Assembly (NCBI RefSeq): GCF_005937985.2
Contig: NZ_CP042172.1
Coordinates: 744,001-808,000, forward strand
Source of the DNA: Arthrobacter sp. KBS0702
GTDB lineage: Bacteria > Actinomycetota > Actinomycetes > Actinomycetales > Micrococcaceae
Reading direction: 5' to 3'
DNA length: 64,000 nt
A program made the translations under genes and the position numbers. Shown piece by piece: positions 15,109 through 24,384 of the stretch. The notes beneath the pieces are model-generated. The model was not told where the DNA came from, did no database searches, and worked only from the letters and a program-made list of their open reading frames with translations. How positions within the stretch are numbered: the first letter of the stretch is position 1; each line of letters begins with the position of its first letter.

Positions 15109-17178
15109 ATGGCTAGCCACGCTGCCGCTGCCGGGCCCGCCCCGGCTCCGACCCCACACTCGCACCCCGCACCCCAGGCGGCCATGAGCCACCGCCAGAT
15201 CATGGAAGCGTTGACCGGCCTGCTGGCGGCGTTCTTCACTGCCATCCTGAGCAGCACCATCGTGGCCAACGCGCTGCCCACCATCATGTCCGAGCTCAAG
15301 GGCACCCAGACTGACTTCGCCTGGGTCATCACGGCGGCACTGCTGGCGAACGCGGCCACCACCCCGATCTGGGGCAAGCTGGCGGACCTCTTTGACAAGA
15401 AGGTCCTCGTCCAGCTCAGCATCGTGATCTTCGTGGCCGGCTCCGTCATGGCCGGCCTCTCCGAGACCATCCCGCTGCTGCTGACCGCCCGCGTCATCCA
15501 GGGCATCGCGATGGGCGGCCTCACCGCCCTGGCCCAGGCCATCATCGGCTCGATGATCCCGCCGCGCGACCGCGGCAAGTACTCCGGCTACATGGGCGGT
15601 GTCATGGCCGTCGGTACCGCGGGCGGCCCGCTGCTCGGCGGCTTCATCGTCGACAGCCCACTCGGCTGGCGCTGGACCTTCTTCGTCTGCGTCCCGCTCG
15701 CCGTCGTCGCCCTGATCCTGCTGCAGGTCACGTTGAAGATCCAGCACGTCAAGCGCCCGGCCAAGATCGACTGGCTAGGCTCCATCCTGCTGACCTCCGG
15801 CGTCAGCCTGCTGCTGATCTGGGTCTCCTTCGCCGGAAACCCCGACTACTACGACTGGTGGTCATGGCAGACTGTCGCCATGGTGGGCGGCGGCATCGTG
15901 CTTCTGGGCTTGCTGCTCCTGGTGGAATCCAAGGTTGCCCAGCCCATCATTCCGCTCAAGATCATCTCCGAGCGCACCACGGCCCTGGCAATCCTCGCCT
16001 CCGTAGCTGTCGGCGTGGGAATGTTCGGCTCCTCGACGTTCCTTGGCCAGTACTTCCAGGTCGCCCGCGGTGCCACCCCCACCGAAGCAGGCCTGCTCAC
16101 GCTGCCGATGATCGCGGGCAACCTGATCGGCTCGGTGCTCTCCGGCCAGCTGATCAGCCGAACCGGCAAATGGAAGCGCTATCTGGTTGCGGGTGCCGTC
16201 GCGCTGATCGGCGGTCTCGGCCTGGCCGGCACCATGGACCACACCACGGAGCTCTGGCTGACCGGGATCTACACGGCCATCCTCGGCATCGGTCTGGGCT
16301 TGCTGATGCAAAACCTCGTCCTCGCCGTCCAGAACACGGTCCAGGCCAAGGACATTGGTACGGCCAGCGCCTCGGTAGCCTTCTTCCGGTCCGTCGGCGG
16401 CGCCATCGGCGTCTCGGTCCTCGGCGCCGTGCTGGGCAACCGGGTCAAGGATCTCGCCGTGGAAGGCCTCGCTGCCGCCGGAATCAAGGTCCCGGCAGGA
16501 TCCACGGGGGCCAGCATGGACCTCAAGGACATGCCCGCACCGATCCGCGACATCATGCGGGCCGCGTACGGCGACGCGATCGCAGAGGTCTTCCTGATCT
16601 CCGCAATCATCGGCCTTGTGGCGCTGGTAGCCATCTTGTTCATCAAGGAAAAGCCGCTGCGGCGTACCGTCGACATTCGTCCGGAAGCTTCGGCCTCCGG
16701 CTCCGGCGCCGGCGCCGGTTCCGGAGCTGCCGACGACGCCGGAGCTGCCGCCGTCGCCGCGCCTCCGGGACGCGCCACGGTCCCCGCACCCGCACCCGTG
16801 CCGGCCTCCGGCATCGTCGACCTTGACCGCGAATTCATCGAGGTCCTGAGCCGCCAGCGCGACAATGATGCCCGGTCTGAGCGTGAAGGAGCCCGGCTCC
16901 GTGCCCGGACCATGGTGGCCGAGGCGCGCGCCGACCATGCCGACGTCGTGCCGCTGCTGCTTGAGACCCAGCGGCTGCTCGCCGAGCAGCAGGTGCAGCT
17001 GGCCGAGGCGCTGCGGGCCGTCCACGAGCAGGCCGCCGGGCAGCGCGCGATTGCCGCAGAACAGGCCCGGGTTGCCGAGCAGCTGACCACGCTCAAGCGC
17101 CAGCTCGCCAAGGAACGCAAGCTGCAGCGTGCCGCGGCCGACTACATCGCCACGCACGGCCGGCACCGCGGCGAGTAG
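15109..17178 (+). CDS. DHA2-type MFS exporter (EmrB/QacA) with C-terminal helical extension
   Basis: A 689-aa protein. Residues about 25-515 are a 14-helix DHA2 drug:proton antiporter with DTTIVANALP-like SSTIVANALPTIMSEL, the LADLFDKK loop and the GPLLGGFIVD motif C. Typical DHA2 proteins end near residue 500. Here an Ala/Gly/Pro-rich linker (about 516-565) leads to about 120 residues of charged heptad-like helix (LDREFIEVLSRQRD onward, ending RHRGE), probably a cytoplasmic coiled coil. The ATG has GAGGAG 8 bases upstream. It is the second gene of the MarR operon and is followed by a strong terminator. The tail could mediate oligomerisation or partner binding. Confidence 0.88.
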   Translation: MASHAAAAGPAPAPTPHSHPAPQAAMSHRQIMEALTGLLAAFFTAILSSTIVANALPTIMSELKGTQTDFAWVITAALLANAATTPIWGKLADLFDKKVLVQLSIVIFVAGSVMAGLSETIPLLLTARVIQGIAMGGLTALAQAIIGSMIPPRDRGKYSGYMGGVMAVGTAGGPLLGGFIVDSPLGWRWTFFVCVPLAVVALILLQVTLKIQHVKRPAKIDWLGSILLTSGVSLLLIWVSFAGNPDYYDWWSWQTVAMVGGGIVLLGLLLLVESKVAQPIIPLKIISERTTALAILASVAVGVGMFGSSTFLGQYFQVARGATPTEAGLLTLPMIAGNLIGSVLSGQLISRTGKWKRYLVAGAVALIGGLGLAGTMDHTTELWLTGIYTAILGIGLGLLMQNLVLAVQNTVQAKDIGTASASVAFFRSVGGAIGVSVLGAVLGNRVKDLAVEGLAAAGIKVPAGSTGASMDLKDMPAPIRDIMRAAYGDAIAEVFLISAIIGLVALVAILFIKEKPLRRTVDIRPEASASGSGAGAGSGAADDAGAAAVAAPPGRATVPAPAPVPASGIVDLDREFIEVLSRQRDNDARSEREGARLRARTMVAEARADHADVVPLLLETQRLLAEQQVQLAEALRAVHEQAAGQRAIAAEQARVAEQLTTLKRQLAKERKLQRAAADYIATHGRHRGE

Positions 17179-17190
17179 CCCTCCGGCAAC

Positions 17191-17233
17191 AGCCCTGCGG
17201 CCCCCGAACCGGGGGCCGCAGGGCTCTCTTCTT
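17191..17233 (+). terminator. Rho-independent-like terminator
   Basis: A 16-bp perfect stem (17191-17206 with 17210-17225) with a 3-base loop is followed by CTCTTCTT. It closes the MarR-exporter operon. Confidence 0.75.
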
Positions 17234-17266
17234 CACCAACAGAGCGGGAACCTTGGATGTCGGAGG

Positions 17267-17295
17267 TTTCACCGGGGCACCGGATTTCGTAGAGT
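17267..17295 (+). promoter_or_regulatory. Promoter of the ABC exporter operon
   Basis: TTTCAC (17267-17272) and TAGAGT (17290-17295) are spaced by 17 bases. The leader would be about 80 bases and contains an almost pure pyrimidine tract at 17331-17360. Confidence 0.45.
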
Positions 17296-17381
17296 GGGAC
17301 AGCTAAGGCTGTCGGCCCCAGCTGCTAATACTTTTCTTATTCTTCTTCTGCGTTTTCCTGAACCGTCCAAAGGACCCGGGC

Positions 17382-19115
17382 ATGCTTGTCACCCTCATAC
17401 GGCGCTACTCCAAGCCGTATCTGCCGTATATCGCGGCCGTCATCGTCTTCCAACTGGCCTCAACGATTGCGGCCCTGTACCTGCCCAGCCTCAACGCCCA
17501 AATCATCGATGAGGGCGTCTCCCGCGGAGACACCGACTACATCTGGCGCACCGGCGCGCTGATGCTCGGCGTCGCGCTGGTCCAGGTGGTCACCGCGATC
17601 GCCGGCGTCTACTTTGGGTCCAAGGCAGCGATGGCGTTCGGCCGGGATCTGCGCCGGGGAGTCTTCCGCAAGGTCAGCAGCTTCTCCGCCAGGGACGTAA
17701 ACGTCTTCGGCGCCCCGACGCTGATCACGCGGGGCACCAACGACGTCCAGCAGGTCCAGATGCTGATGTTGATGGCGCTGAACTTCATGGTGGCCACACC
17801 CATCATGTGCATCGGCGGCATCGTCATGGCCCTCCGCGAGGACCTCAACCTGTCCTGGTTGGTATGGGTCTCCGTCCCGCTGCTGGTGGTCGTGGTCGGC
17901 TACCTCGTGGTCCGCCTGATGCCGCTGTTCCGCTCCATGCAGGCGAAGATCGACCGGCTTAACGGCATCCTGCGCGAGCAGATCATCGGCATCCGCGTGG
18001 TCCGTGCCTTTGTGCGCGAGCCGCATGAGGCGCAGCGCTTCGGCGCAGCCAACCAGGAACTCACCGACGTGTCGCTGAAGATCGGCTCCCTGTTCGTGCT
18101 GATGTTCCCGGCCATCGGCATGATCCTGCACGTCTCCACCGCCGCGGTGCTGTGGTTCGGCGGCCAGCGGGTGGACGCGGGGGAGATGCAGGTCGGGTCG
18201 CTGACTGCGTTCCTGCAGTACCTGCTGCAGATCCTGATGGCTGTCATGATGGGCACCTTCATGGCGATGATGATCCCGCGCGCCTCGGTCTGCGCGGACC
18301 GCATCGGCGAGGTGCTCGACGTCGAGCCCTCCATCCACGAACCCGCCGCCCCGGTGGCCCCCGCCGCCAAGGCCGGCCGGGTGGAATTCCGCAACGTCTC
18401 CTTCGCCTACCCGGGCGCCGAGGCGCCGGTGCTCAGCGACATCAGCTTCACTGCCGAACCGGGACAGACCGTGGCGATCATCGGCTCCACCGGCTCCGGC
18501 AAGACCACCCTGCTGGCCCTGCTGCCGCGGCTCTTCGACGCCGCCTCGGGCGAGGTGCTGCTCGACGGCGTCCCGGTCACCAAGCTGGACCGCGCCGAGA
18601 TCACCGGGCGCGTCGCGATGGTCCCGCAGCGGCCCTACCTGTTCTCCGGCACCATCGAGCACAACCTGCGCTTCGGCAAACCCGAAGCAACGGACGAGGA
18701 ACTCTGGGACGCCCTCACCGTCGCCCAGGCCGCCGACTTTGTCCGCGAGAAGAAGAACGCACTCGGCGCTCGCATCGCCCAGGGCGGCACCAACGTCTCC
18801 GGCGGCCAGCGGCAGCGGCTTTGCATTGCCCGGGCCCTCGTCACCGAACCAAAGGTCTTCCTGTTCGACGACTCCTTTTCGGCCCTGGACGTCGCCACCG
18901 ACGCCCGGCTGCGAAAGGCGCTCAAGGCCAAAACCGCTGACGCCACGGTGATCATCGTGGGCCAGCGCGTCTCCACCATCGCCGACGCCGACCAGATCCT
19001 GGTGCTCGACAACGGCCGGATTGTGGACCGCGGCACGCACGAGGAGCTCCTGGCGAGCTCCAGCACGTACCAGGAAATCGTCGAATCCCAGCTGACCGCG
19101 GAGGCAGTCGCATGA
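17382..19115 (+). CDS. ABC exporter subunit A (degenerate ATPase half)
   Basis: A 577-aa fused membrane/ATPase protein: six helices in residues 1-310 and an ATPase domain in about 335-570. Walker A (GSTGSGKTT) is near 366-374 and the signature is intact (NVSGGQRQR near 470). The Walker B ends in FLFDDS, so the catalytic glutamate is aspartate, and the switch histidine is glutamine (VGQRVST). These are the changes expected in the degenerate half of a heterodimeric exporter such as TM287/288 or BmrCD. The partner gene overlaps by ATGA. A promoter with 17-base spacing lies at 17267. The substrate is unknown; drugs and lipids are both plausible. Confidence 0.92.
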   Translation: MLVTLIRRYSKPYLPYIAAVIVFQLASTIAALYLPSLNAQIIDEGVSRGDTDYIWRTGALMLGVALVQVVTAIAGVYFGSKAAMAFGRDLRRGVFRKVSSFSARDVNVFGAPTLITRGTNDVQQVQMLMLMALNFMVATPIMCIGGIVMALREDLNLSWLVWVSVPLLVVVVGYLVVRLMPLFRSMQAKIDRLNGILREQIIGIRVVRAFVREPHEAQRFGAANQELTDVSLKIGSLFVLMFPAIGMILHVSTAAVLWFGGQRVDAGEMQVGSLTAFLQYLLQILMAVMMGTFMAMMIPRASVCADRIGEVLDVEPSIHEPAAPVAPAAKAGRVEFRNVSFAYPGAEAPVLSDISFTAEPGQTVAIIGSTGSGKTTLLALLPRLFDAASGEVLLDGVPVTKLDRAEITGRVAMVPQRPYLFSGTIEHNLRFGKPEATDEELWDALTVAQAADFVREKKNALGARIAQGGTNVSGGQRQRLCIARALVTEPKVFLFDDSFSALDVATDARLRKALKAKTADATVIIVGQRVSTIADADQILVLDNGRIVDRGTHEELLASSSTYQEIVESQLTAEAVA

Positions 19116-21169
19116 GCACTAACGAAAAGCTCAGCAAGGCCCCCAACGAGGCCACCGACGTCGCGCAAGCACCGGACGACGACTTCTACGAAGAGGAATT
19201 CACCCCCGGCGAAGCCGACGGCGGCATGTTCGGTGCGGTCCCGGCCAAGAAGGCCCAGCATTTCTGGCCATCGGCTAAACGGCTGATGGGCCTGCTGAAA
19301 CCCGAGCGCACCGGCATCATTGCCGTGCTCGCCATGGTGACGGTCGCCGTCGTCCTCAACGTCATCGCCCCCCGCATCCTGGGCCAGGCCATGGACGTGA
19401 TCTTCGGCGGCGTCGTGGGCAAGCAGCTGCCGGCCGGCGCCACCAAGGATCAGTTCATCGCCGGGCTACGCTCCCAGGGCCAGGACAACTTCGCAGACAT
19501 GCTGGCCCGGATGGACGTCGTCCCCGGGGTAGGCATCGACTTCCAGAAGCTCGCCTTCCTGATCAGCGTGGTGCTGGTGATGTACTTCGTCGCCAACATC
19601 TTCCTGTGGCTGCAGGGCTACGTCCTGAACGTGCTCGTCATGCGGGTGGTCCGCCGGCTGCGGGACGACACCGAGAAGAAGCTCAACAAGCTCCCGCTGG
19701 GCTACTTCGACACCCGCCAGCGCGGCGACATCCTCTCCCGCGTCACGAACGACGTCGACAACATCCAGCAGGCGCTGCAGCAGGCATTCGCGCAGCTGGT
19801 GAACTCCGCCCTGACCGTGGTCGGCATCGTGATCATGATGTTCATCGTGTCCTGGCAGCTGGCCCTGATCGCCTTGATCGCGCTGCCGCTGTCGGGCGTT
19901 GCCGCCGGCATCATCGGCGCGCGCAGCCAGAAGCTCTTCGCCGCGCAGTGGAAGAACACCGGCGAGCTCAACGGCCAGATCGAGGAGTCGTTCTCCGGCC
20001 ACGACCTGGTCCGCGTCTTTGGCCGCGACGCCGACATGCTGGCCCGCTTCGACGAGCGGAACGAGGAACTCTACAAGGCCAGCTTCGGCGCCCAGTTCGT
20101 CTCCGGCATGATCATGCCGGTCATGCAGTTCGTCTCCTACCTCAGCTACGTGGGGATCGCCGTCGTCGGCGGCCTGCGGGTGGCCTCGGGCGGGATGAGC
20201 CTGGGCGACGCGACGGCGTTCATCCAGTACTCGCGCGAGTTCACCCAGCCGCTGGGGCAGATGGCCGGCATGGCCAACATGCTGCAGTCCGGGGTAGCGT
20301 CCGCCGAGCGGGTCTTCGAGTTCCTCGACGCCGACGAACAGGACGCCGAGACCGCCACCGAGCACCTCCCGGCCAAGACCGACGGGCACGTCGAGTTCAA
20401 TCACGTCACCTTCAGCTATTCCGCGGACAAGCCGCTGATCGAGGACCTGTCCTTCACCGCCGAGCCCGGTCACACCGTGGCCATCGTCGGACCGACCGGG
20501 GCCGGCAAGACCACCCTGGTAAACCTCGTGATGCGTTTCTATGAACTCAACGCCGGGAACATCACCCTCGACGGCGTCGACATCACCCGGCTCAGCCGCG
20601 CGGAACTCCGGTCGAAGGTCGGTATGGTCCTGCAGGATGCCTGGCTGTTCGGCGGCACCATCTACGAGAACATCCGCTACGGCAAGCTGGACGCCACCGA
20701 GGAGCAGATCATGGCGGCCGCGAAGGCCACCTTCGTGGACCGCTTCGTACGGGCGCTGCCGGAGGGCTACGACACGGTCATCGACGAGGAAGGCAACAAC
20801 GTCAGCGCGGGCGAAAAGCAGCTGATCACCATCGCCCGGGCCTTCGTGGCCAACCCCTCGCTACTGATCCTGGACGAAGCCACCAGCTCGGTGGACACTC
20901 GCACCGAGGTCCTGGTCCAGAAGGCCATGGCCGCGCTGCGCACCGAGCGCACCAGCTTTGTGATCGCCCACCGACTCTCGACTATCCGGGACGCCGACAC
21001 CATCCTGGTGATGGAGGCCGGACGAATTGTCGAGCAGGGCCGGCACGCGGAGCTGCTCGAACTCCGAGGCGCCTACTACCGCCTGTATATGTCCCAGTTT
21101 GCCGGGGAAGACGCCGAGGCGGCCTTGTCGGCAAACACGGCCGGGGAACCGACGGCGGTGCACAGCTGA
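19112..21169 (+). CDS. ABC exporter subunit B (consensus ATPase half)
   Basis: A 685-aa partner of the preceding gene, starting in its stop codon (ATGA). It has an acidic N-terminal tail of about 55 residues, a membrane domain with a long loop between helices 1 and 2 (rich in Gly/Gln/Asp), and an ATPase domain from about 430. Walker A (GPTGAGKTT) is near 460, Walker B keeps the catalytic glutamate (LLILDEATSSVD near 583) and the switch histidine is present (IAHRLST near 617). Its signature is VSAGEKQ instead of LSGGQ. Together with subunit A this gives one competent and one impaired nucleotide site, the pattern of asymmetric heterodimeric exporters. Confidence 0.92.
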   Translation: MSTNEKLSKAPNEATDVAQAPDDDFYEEEFTPGEADGGMFGAVPAKKAQHFWPSAKRLMGLLKPERTGIIAVLAMVTVAVVLNVIAPRILGQAMDVIFGGVVGKQLPAGATKDQFIAGLRSQGQDNFADMLARMDVVPGVGIDFQKLAFLISVVLVMYFVANIFLWLQGYVLNVLVMRVVRRLRDDTEKKLNKLPLGYFDTRQRGDILSRVTNDVDNIQQALQQAFAQLVNSALTVVGIVIMMFIVSWQLALIALIALPLSGVAAGIIGARSQKLFAAQWKNTGELNGQIEESFSGHDLVRVFGRDADMLARFDERNEELYKASFGAQFVSGMIMPVMQFVSYLSYVGIAVVGGLRVASGGMSLGDATAFIQYSREFTQPLGQMAGMANMLQSGVASAERVFEFLDADEQDAETATEHLPAKTDGHVEFNHVTFSYSADKPLIEDLSFTAEPGHTVAIVGPTGAGKTTLVNLVMRFYELNAGNITLDGVDITRLSRAELRSKVGMVLQDAWLFGGTIYENIRYGKLDATEEQIMAAAKATFVDRFVRALPEGYDTVIDEEGNNVSAGEKQLITIARAFVANPSLLILDEATSSVDTRTEVLVQKAMAALRTERTSFVIAHRLSTIRDADTILVMEAGRIVEQGRHAELLELRGAYYRLYMSQFAGEDAEAALSANTAGEPTAVHS

Positions 21170-21240
21170 GCGCCGGGGGAGCCGGGTCCACCCCGGCGGC
21201 GGGGCAGCCCGACGGCGCGACGGAACCGCGGCGCCTCGAG

Positions 21241-21684
21241 GTGAAAGTGCCGATGCGCTGGGGCGACATGGATGCCTACGGCCACATCAACAACGTCCAG
21301 CTCGTCCGGATCCTCGAGGAGGCCCGCATCGCTGCCTTCGGGCCGCCGCGGGGAGCCGGGCTGCCCGGGATGGAACCCGAGGTTCCCCTGTTCAACGAGG
21401 TCCCGGAGGGCACGCTGGCGTTGGTCGTGGAGCACAAGATCCGCTACGTCCGGACACTGGAATACCGCAACGTGCCGGCGGTCGTTCAACTCTGGATCGG
21501 CGCGGTCAAGGGCGCCAGCTTCGATATCCACTACCTGGTCCAGGACCCGGTCACCGGCGAAGACTGCGTCAAGGCGAGCAGTCACCTTGCATTCGTCGAT
21601 GAGGCCACGGGACGAGTGCAGAGGCTGACCACCGAGCAGAAGGCCAAGCTGGCTCCTTTCACGGCGGCCCGCCAGACCCACTAG
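21241..21684 (+). CDS. Hot-dog acyl-CoA thioesterase (4HBT/FadM-like)
   Basis: A 147-aa single hot-dog thioesterase. The catalytic strand/helix is MRWGDMDAYGHINNVQLVRILEEAR, in which the aspartate and the GHxNN motif mark the 4-hydroxybenzoyl-CoA thioesterase-like family. It hydrolyses acyl-CoA esters in the cytoplasm. The frame stays open up to the stop of the ABC gene, so the start is ambiguous: GTG 21241, GTG 21247 and ATG 21253 are candidates, the last having GAGGTG 9 bases upstream. A longer form from a CTG overlapping the TGA is also possible. The short spacing suggests co-transcription with the ABC exporter. Confidence 0.85.
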   Translation: MKVPMRWGDMDAYGHINNVQLVRILEEARIAAFGPPRGAGLPGMEPEVPLFNEVPEGTLALVVEHKIRYVRTLEYRNVPAVVQLWIGAVKGASFDIHYLVQDPVTGEDCVKASSHLAFVDEATGRVQRLTTEQKAKLAPFTAARQTH

Positions 21685-21792
21685 GCCCTACCTCGCCGCC
21701 GGTATCGGTCCTAGACTGAACTGGCACCGAGATGTCGGCACTGGGCTGCCTGCACTGGGATGCTGGAATTCGGGAAGCAAGGAGCACGGATC

Positions 21793-22047
21793 ATGGCCAA
21801 GCGAAGCAAAACGAAGGCCCGGAAGAAGACCTGGAAAGAGCTCTCGCCCATGGCGAAGTTCGGCACCATCACGGCGGCCGTCGTCCAGCTATCCCTCCTG
21901 GTCGCCGCCCAGCGCGACATTTCACGCCGTCCGGCGGAGGAAATCCGCGGCAGCAAGGCACTGTGGCGGGCGGCCACGCTCATCAACTTCGTCGGCCCGG
22001 GCTCGTACTTCACCTTCGGCGTCAAGCGCCGTCCGGCCGGCACGTAG
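21793..22047 (+). CDS. Small membrane protein with PLDc_N-like segment
   Basis: An 84-aa basic protein with a Lys/Arg-rich N-terminus (MAKRSKTKARKKTWKEL), a hydrophobic stretch at about residues 22-38, a charged loop, and a second hydrophobic stretch ending in LINFVGPGSYFTFGVKRR. The last motif resembles the PLDc_N segment found at the N-terminus of cardiolipin synthases and in many free-standing actinobacterial proteins. Two membrane helices are likely. The ATG has GGAG 8 bases upstream, and TAGACT near 21712 may be its -10 box. It precedes mcrBC, but I have no evidence that it belongs to that system. Confidence 0.7.
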   Translation: MAKRSKTKARKKTWKELSPMAKFGTITAAVVQLSLLVAAQRDISRRPAEEIRGSKALWRAATLINFVGPGSYFTFGVKRRPAGT

Positions 22048-22140
22048 AACCGGCAGCAGCCCCGCCGCGGCGGACAGGTACTCCGGCTACTGGCGGGTAA
22101 CGAGTGCCGCCCCTTTATGCCTTCCTTCAGCTTTAGGCTG

Positions 22141-22146
22141 TAAATT
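22141..22146 (+). promoter_or_regulatory. Probable -10 box for leaderless mcrB (TAAATT)
   Basis: TAAATT ends six bases before the ATG at 22153, and there is no ribosome-binding site. The mcrBC mRNA probably starts at the start codon. Confidence 0.5.
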
Positions 22147-22152
22147 GATTGC

Positions 22153-24384
22153 ATGACCCCATCGCCAAAGACCGCCATGCACCGCGCCCTCGGCATCTCC
22201 AAAGAGATCGAGGATGCAGCTTGGTTCGTACTGGGCCCGGGCCTACACGGCCATCCGTCGGCCCTGGACGGGCGCACCATGACGTGGACGGCGGACGCCG
22301 CGAACGAGCTGCTCGAACGCCTCGAAGCCGGCGCCGCCGACCCGAAGGCGCCCATGATGACCAACCTCCGGCAGAACCTTGAGGGCGCCTCCCGCGGGGC
22401 CAAGCAGCTGGCCGTGGAACTGTTGTTCCTGCAGTCCTTGCCCCTCGCGCACGAGGTGAAGTCGCTCAAGGTCAAGCGGGCCCGCGTGGCCGAGGCCGCC
22501 TCCTGGCTGGAACCGCCGCTGGAACTCCCGGACGAGCTCTACGCCGGCATGACGGACCATGGCGTGATCCGGGACCGCACCGCGGAATTCAACTGGACCA
22601 TCTGGGACCACCTGAAATGGCTCTGCCGCTTCGTTGCCCACGTCGATAGTCAGCCCACGGCCGCGGTGCAGGCCGCCCTCGAGGACCCGCTGGCCTTCCA
22701 CGATCTCACCGCCGGCACCCCCGAGGACCAGCCCGCGATCCGCCGGAGCATCGAGTTCCTGGTCTGGCCCGGCTACTTCGAGCCCGTTGTGGCCGACGTC
22801 GAACGCCAGGAAATCCGCGATGCCTTCGCCTCCCTGGTCGGCGGCGCCAGGGGCGACTCGGACGAGGAAGTCTCCGCCGACATCCACCGCATCCGGCTGC
22901 ACCTCGACGAGCAGGCCGGCCAGCGGATCGACTGGTACTCCCGGCAGCTCGTCAGCCAGTGGCGGAAGGTGGGCGACCCCGGCCGGCGCGCCTGGCTCCT
23001 GCGCAGCCACCACGACAACGCCGAGCTGCTCGCCGCGTGGCAGGACGAGGAAGCGGTGACGCTCGACGTCGAGCACCTCCGCCTGCTGGATCCCGGCGTG
23101 ACCGCCGGGCTGGTCCAGCACGCCGTGGACGAGGACTACAAACACCTGAGCTACGTGGAGCGCGAGGACACCAAGACTGCCGTCTTCGCGTTCCTGACGG
23201 TGATGAAACCGGGCGACCTCACGCTGTACCAGAGTTCCGGCGCCGTCCGGGTGGGGGTGGTGCTGGGCGAGCCCGAGCATCACGAGGACAACCGCCGGCT
23301 GCGCCGCAAGGTCCGCTGGTTCGACGAGGTCCACTCGACGGCCGAATTGCCCCGCCACGTGCAGCGCCAGCTGGCCAGCTCCGGCCTGATCGTCGACGTC
23401 ACCAGGGTGATCCAGGCGCTCGACACGCTGCTCCCGGCCGAAGCCGAGTCGGAGCCGGACGACGGCGCCGAGCCGGACGCCGTCGTCGAACCACCGTGTG
23501 AGGGATTCCGCCCATTGACGGCCGAATTCGCCGCGTCGCTGCACATGGACCTCGAACCTTTGCAGGAGATCGCCGAACTGCTGGAGGAAAACCGTCAGCT
23601 GGTCCTTTACGGTCCTCCCGGCACCGGAAAGACCTACCTGGCCAAGCACCTCGCGGCCGAGCTGGCCGGCGATACCGGCGACGAACGGGTCAAGCTGGTG
23701 CAGTTCCACCCCTCCTACGCCTATGAGGACTTCTTCGAGGGGTACCGTCCGGACAAGACCGACGAAGGCCAGGTCTCCTTCAAACTGGTCGCCGGACCGT
23801 TGCGCCGGCTCGCCGAGGAGGCCGCGAAACCGGGCAACGAGAGCAAGCCGTACTTCCTGATCATCGACGAGATGAACCGGGCCAACTTGGCGAAGGTCTT
23901 CGGCGAGCTGTACTTCCTGCTCGAATACCGTGACGACCGGATCTACCTGCAGTACAGCCCCACCGAGCCGTTCTCGCTGCCGGACAACCTGTACATCATC
24001 GGCACCATGAACACCGCGGACCGCTCCATCGCGATGATGGACGCGGCCATCCGCCGCCGGTTCTCGTTCATCGAACTCCACCCCAAGACCGAGCCCGTCA
24101 AGGGAACGCTGCTGCGCTTCCTGCAGGCCCGCGACCTGGACACCACGCCGGCGTTGCTGCTCGATGAGCTGAACAACGCCATCGACGAGTGGGACCGCGA
24201 CCTCATGATCGGGCCGTCGTACTTCATGAAGAAGGCGGCCCAGACCCCCACCGGGCTGCGCCGGATCTGGAAGTACGAGTTGATGCCGCTGCTGGAGGAG
24301 CACTACCACGGCCAGCTCAACCGGGCCCAGCTGGAGGAGCGGTTCGGTCTGGAGCAGCTGTTGGGCCGCCTTGCGCGCGTCTAG
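22153..24384 (+). CDS. mcrB: McrB-like AAA+ GTPase of a type IV restriction system, with probable EVE/PUA-like domain
   Basis: A 743-aa protein. Residues 1-320 are a predicted helical region I cannot name. About 335-425 reads like an EVE/PUA-type modified-base reader (VFAFLTVMKPGDLTLY, RVGVVLGEPEHH, RRKVRWFDEVHSTAELP). The AAA+ motor has Walker A GPPGTGKTYLAK near 487, a Walker B IIDEMNRANLAKVFGELYFLLE near 568 and the McrB hallmark TMNTADRSIAMMDAAIRRRF near 617. McrB hydrolyses GTP and assembles with McrC to cut DNA carrying modified cytosine. The downstream mcrC overlaps by 14 bases. The start is leaderless-like. The N-terminal specificity module differs from the E. coli DUF3578 domain, so the recognised modification may differ. 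Confidence 0.88.
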   Translation: MTPSPKTAMHRALGISKEIEDAAWFVLGPGLHGHPSALDGRTMTWTADAANELLERLEAGAADPKAPMMTNLRQNLEGASRGAKQLAVELLFLQSLPLAHEVKSLKVKRARVAEAASWLEPPLELPDELYAGMTDHGVIRDRTAEFNWTIWDHLKWLCRFVAHVDSQPTAAVQAALEDPLAFHDLTAGTPEDQPAIRRSIEFLVWPGYFEPVVADVERQEIRDAFASLVGGARGDSDEEVSADIHRIRLHLDEQAGQRIDWYSRQLVSQWRKVGDPGRRAWLLRSHHDNAELLAAWQDEEAVTLDVEHLRLLDPGVTAGLVQHAVDEDYKHLSYVEREDTKTAVFAFLTVMKPGDLTLYQSSGAVRVGVVLGEPEHHEDNRRLRRKVRWFDEVHSTAELPRHVQRQLASSGLIVDVTRVIQALDTLLPAEAESEPDDGAEPDAVVEPPCEGFRPLTAEFAASLHMDLEPLQEIAELLEENRQLVLYGPPGTGKTYLAKHLAAELAGDTGDERVKLVQFHPSYAYEDFFEGYRPDKTDEGQVSFKLVAGPLRRLAEEAAKPGNESKPYFLIIDEMNRANLAKVFGELYFLLEYRDDRIYLQYSPTEPFSLPDNLYIIGTMNTADRSIAMMDAAIRRRFSFIELHPKTEPVKGTLLRFLQARDLDTTPALLLDELNNAIDEWDRDLMIGPSYFMKKAAQTPTGLRRIWKYELMPLLEEHYHGQLNRAQLEERFGLEQLLGRLARV

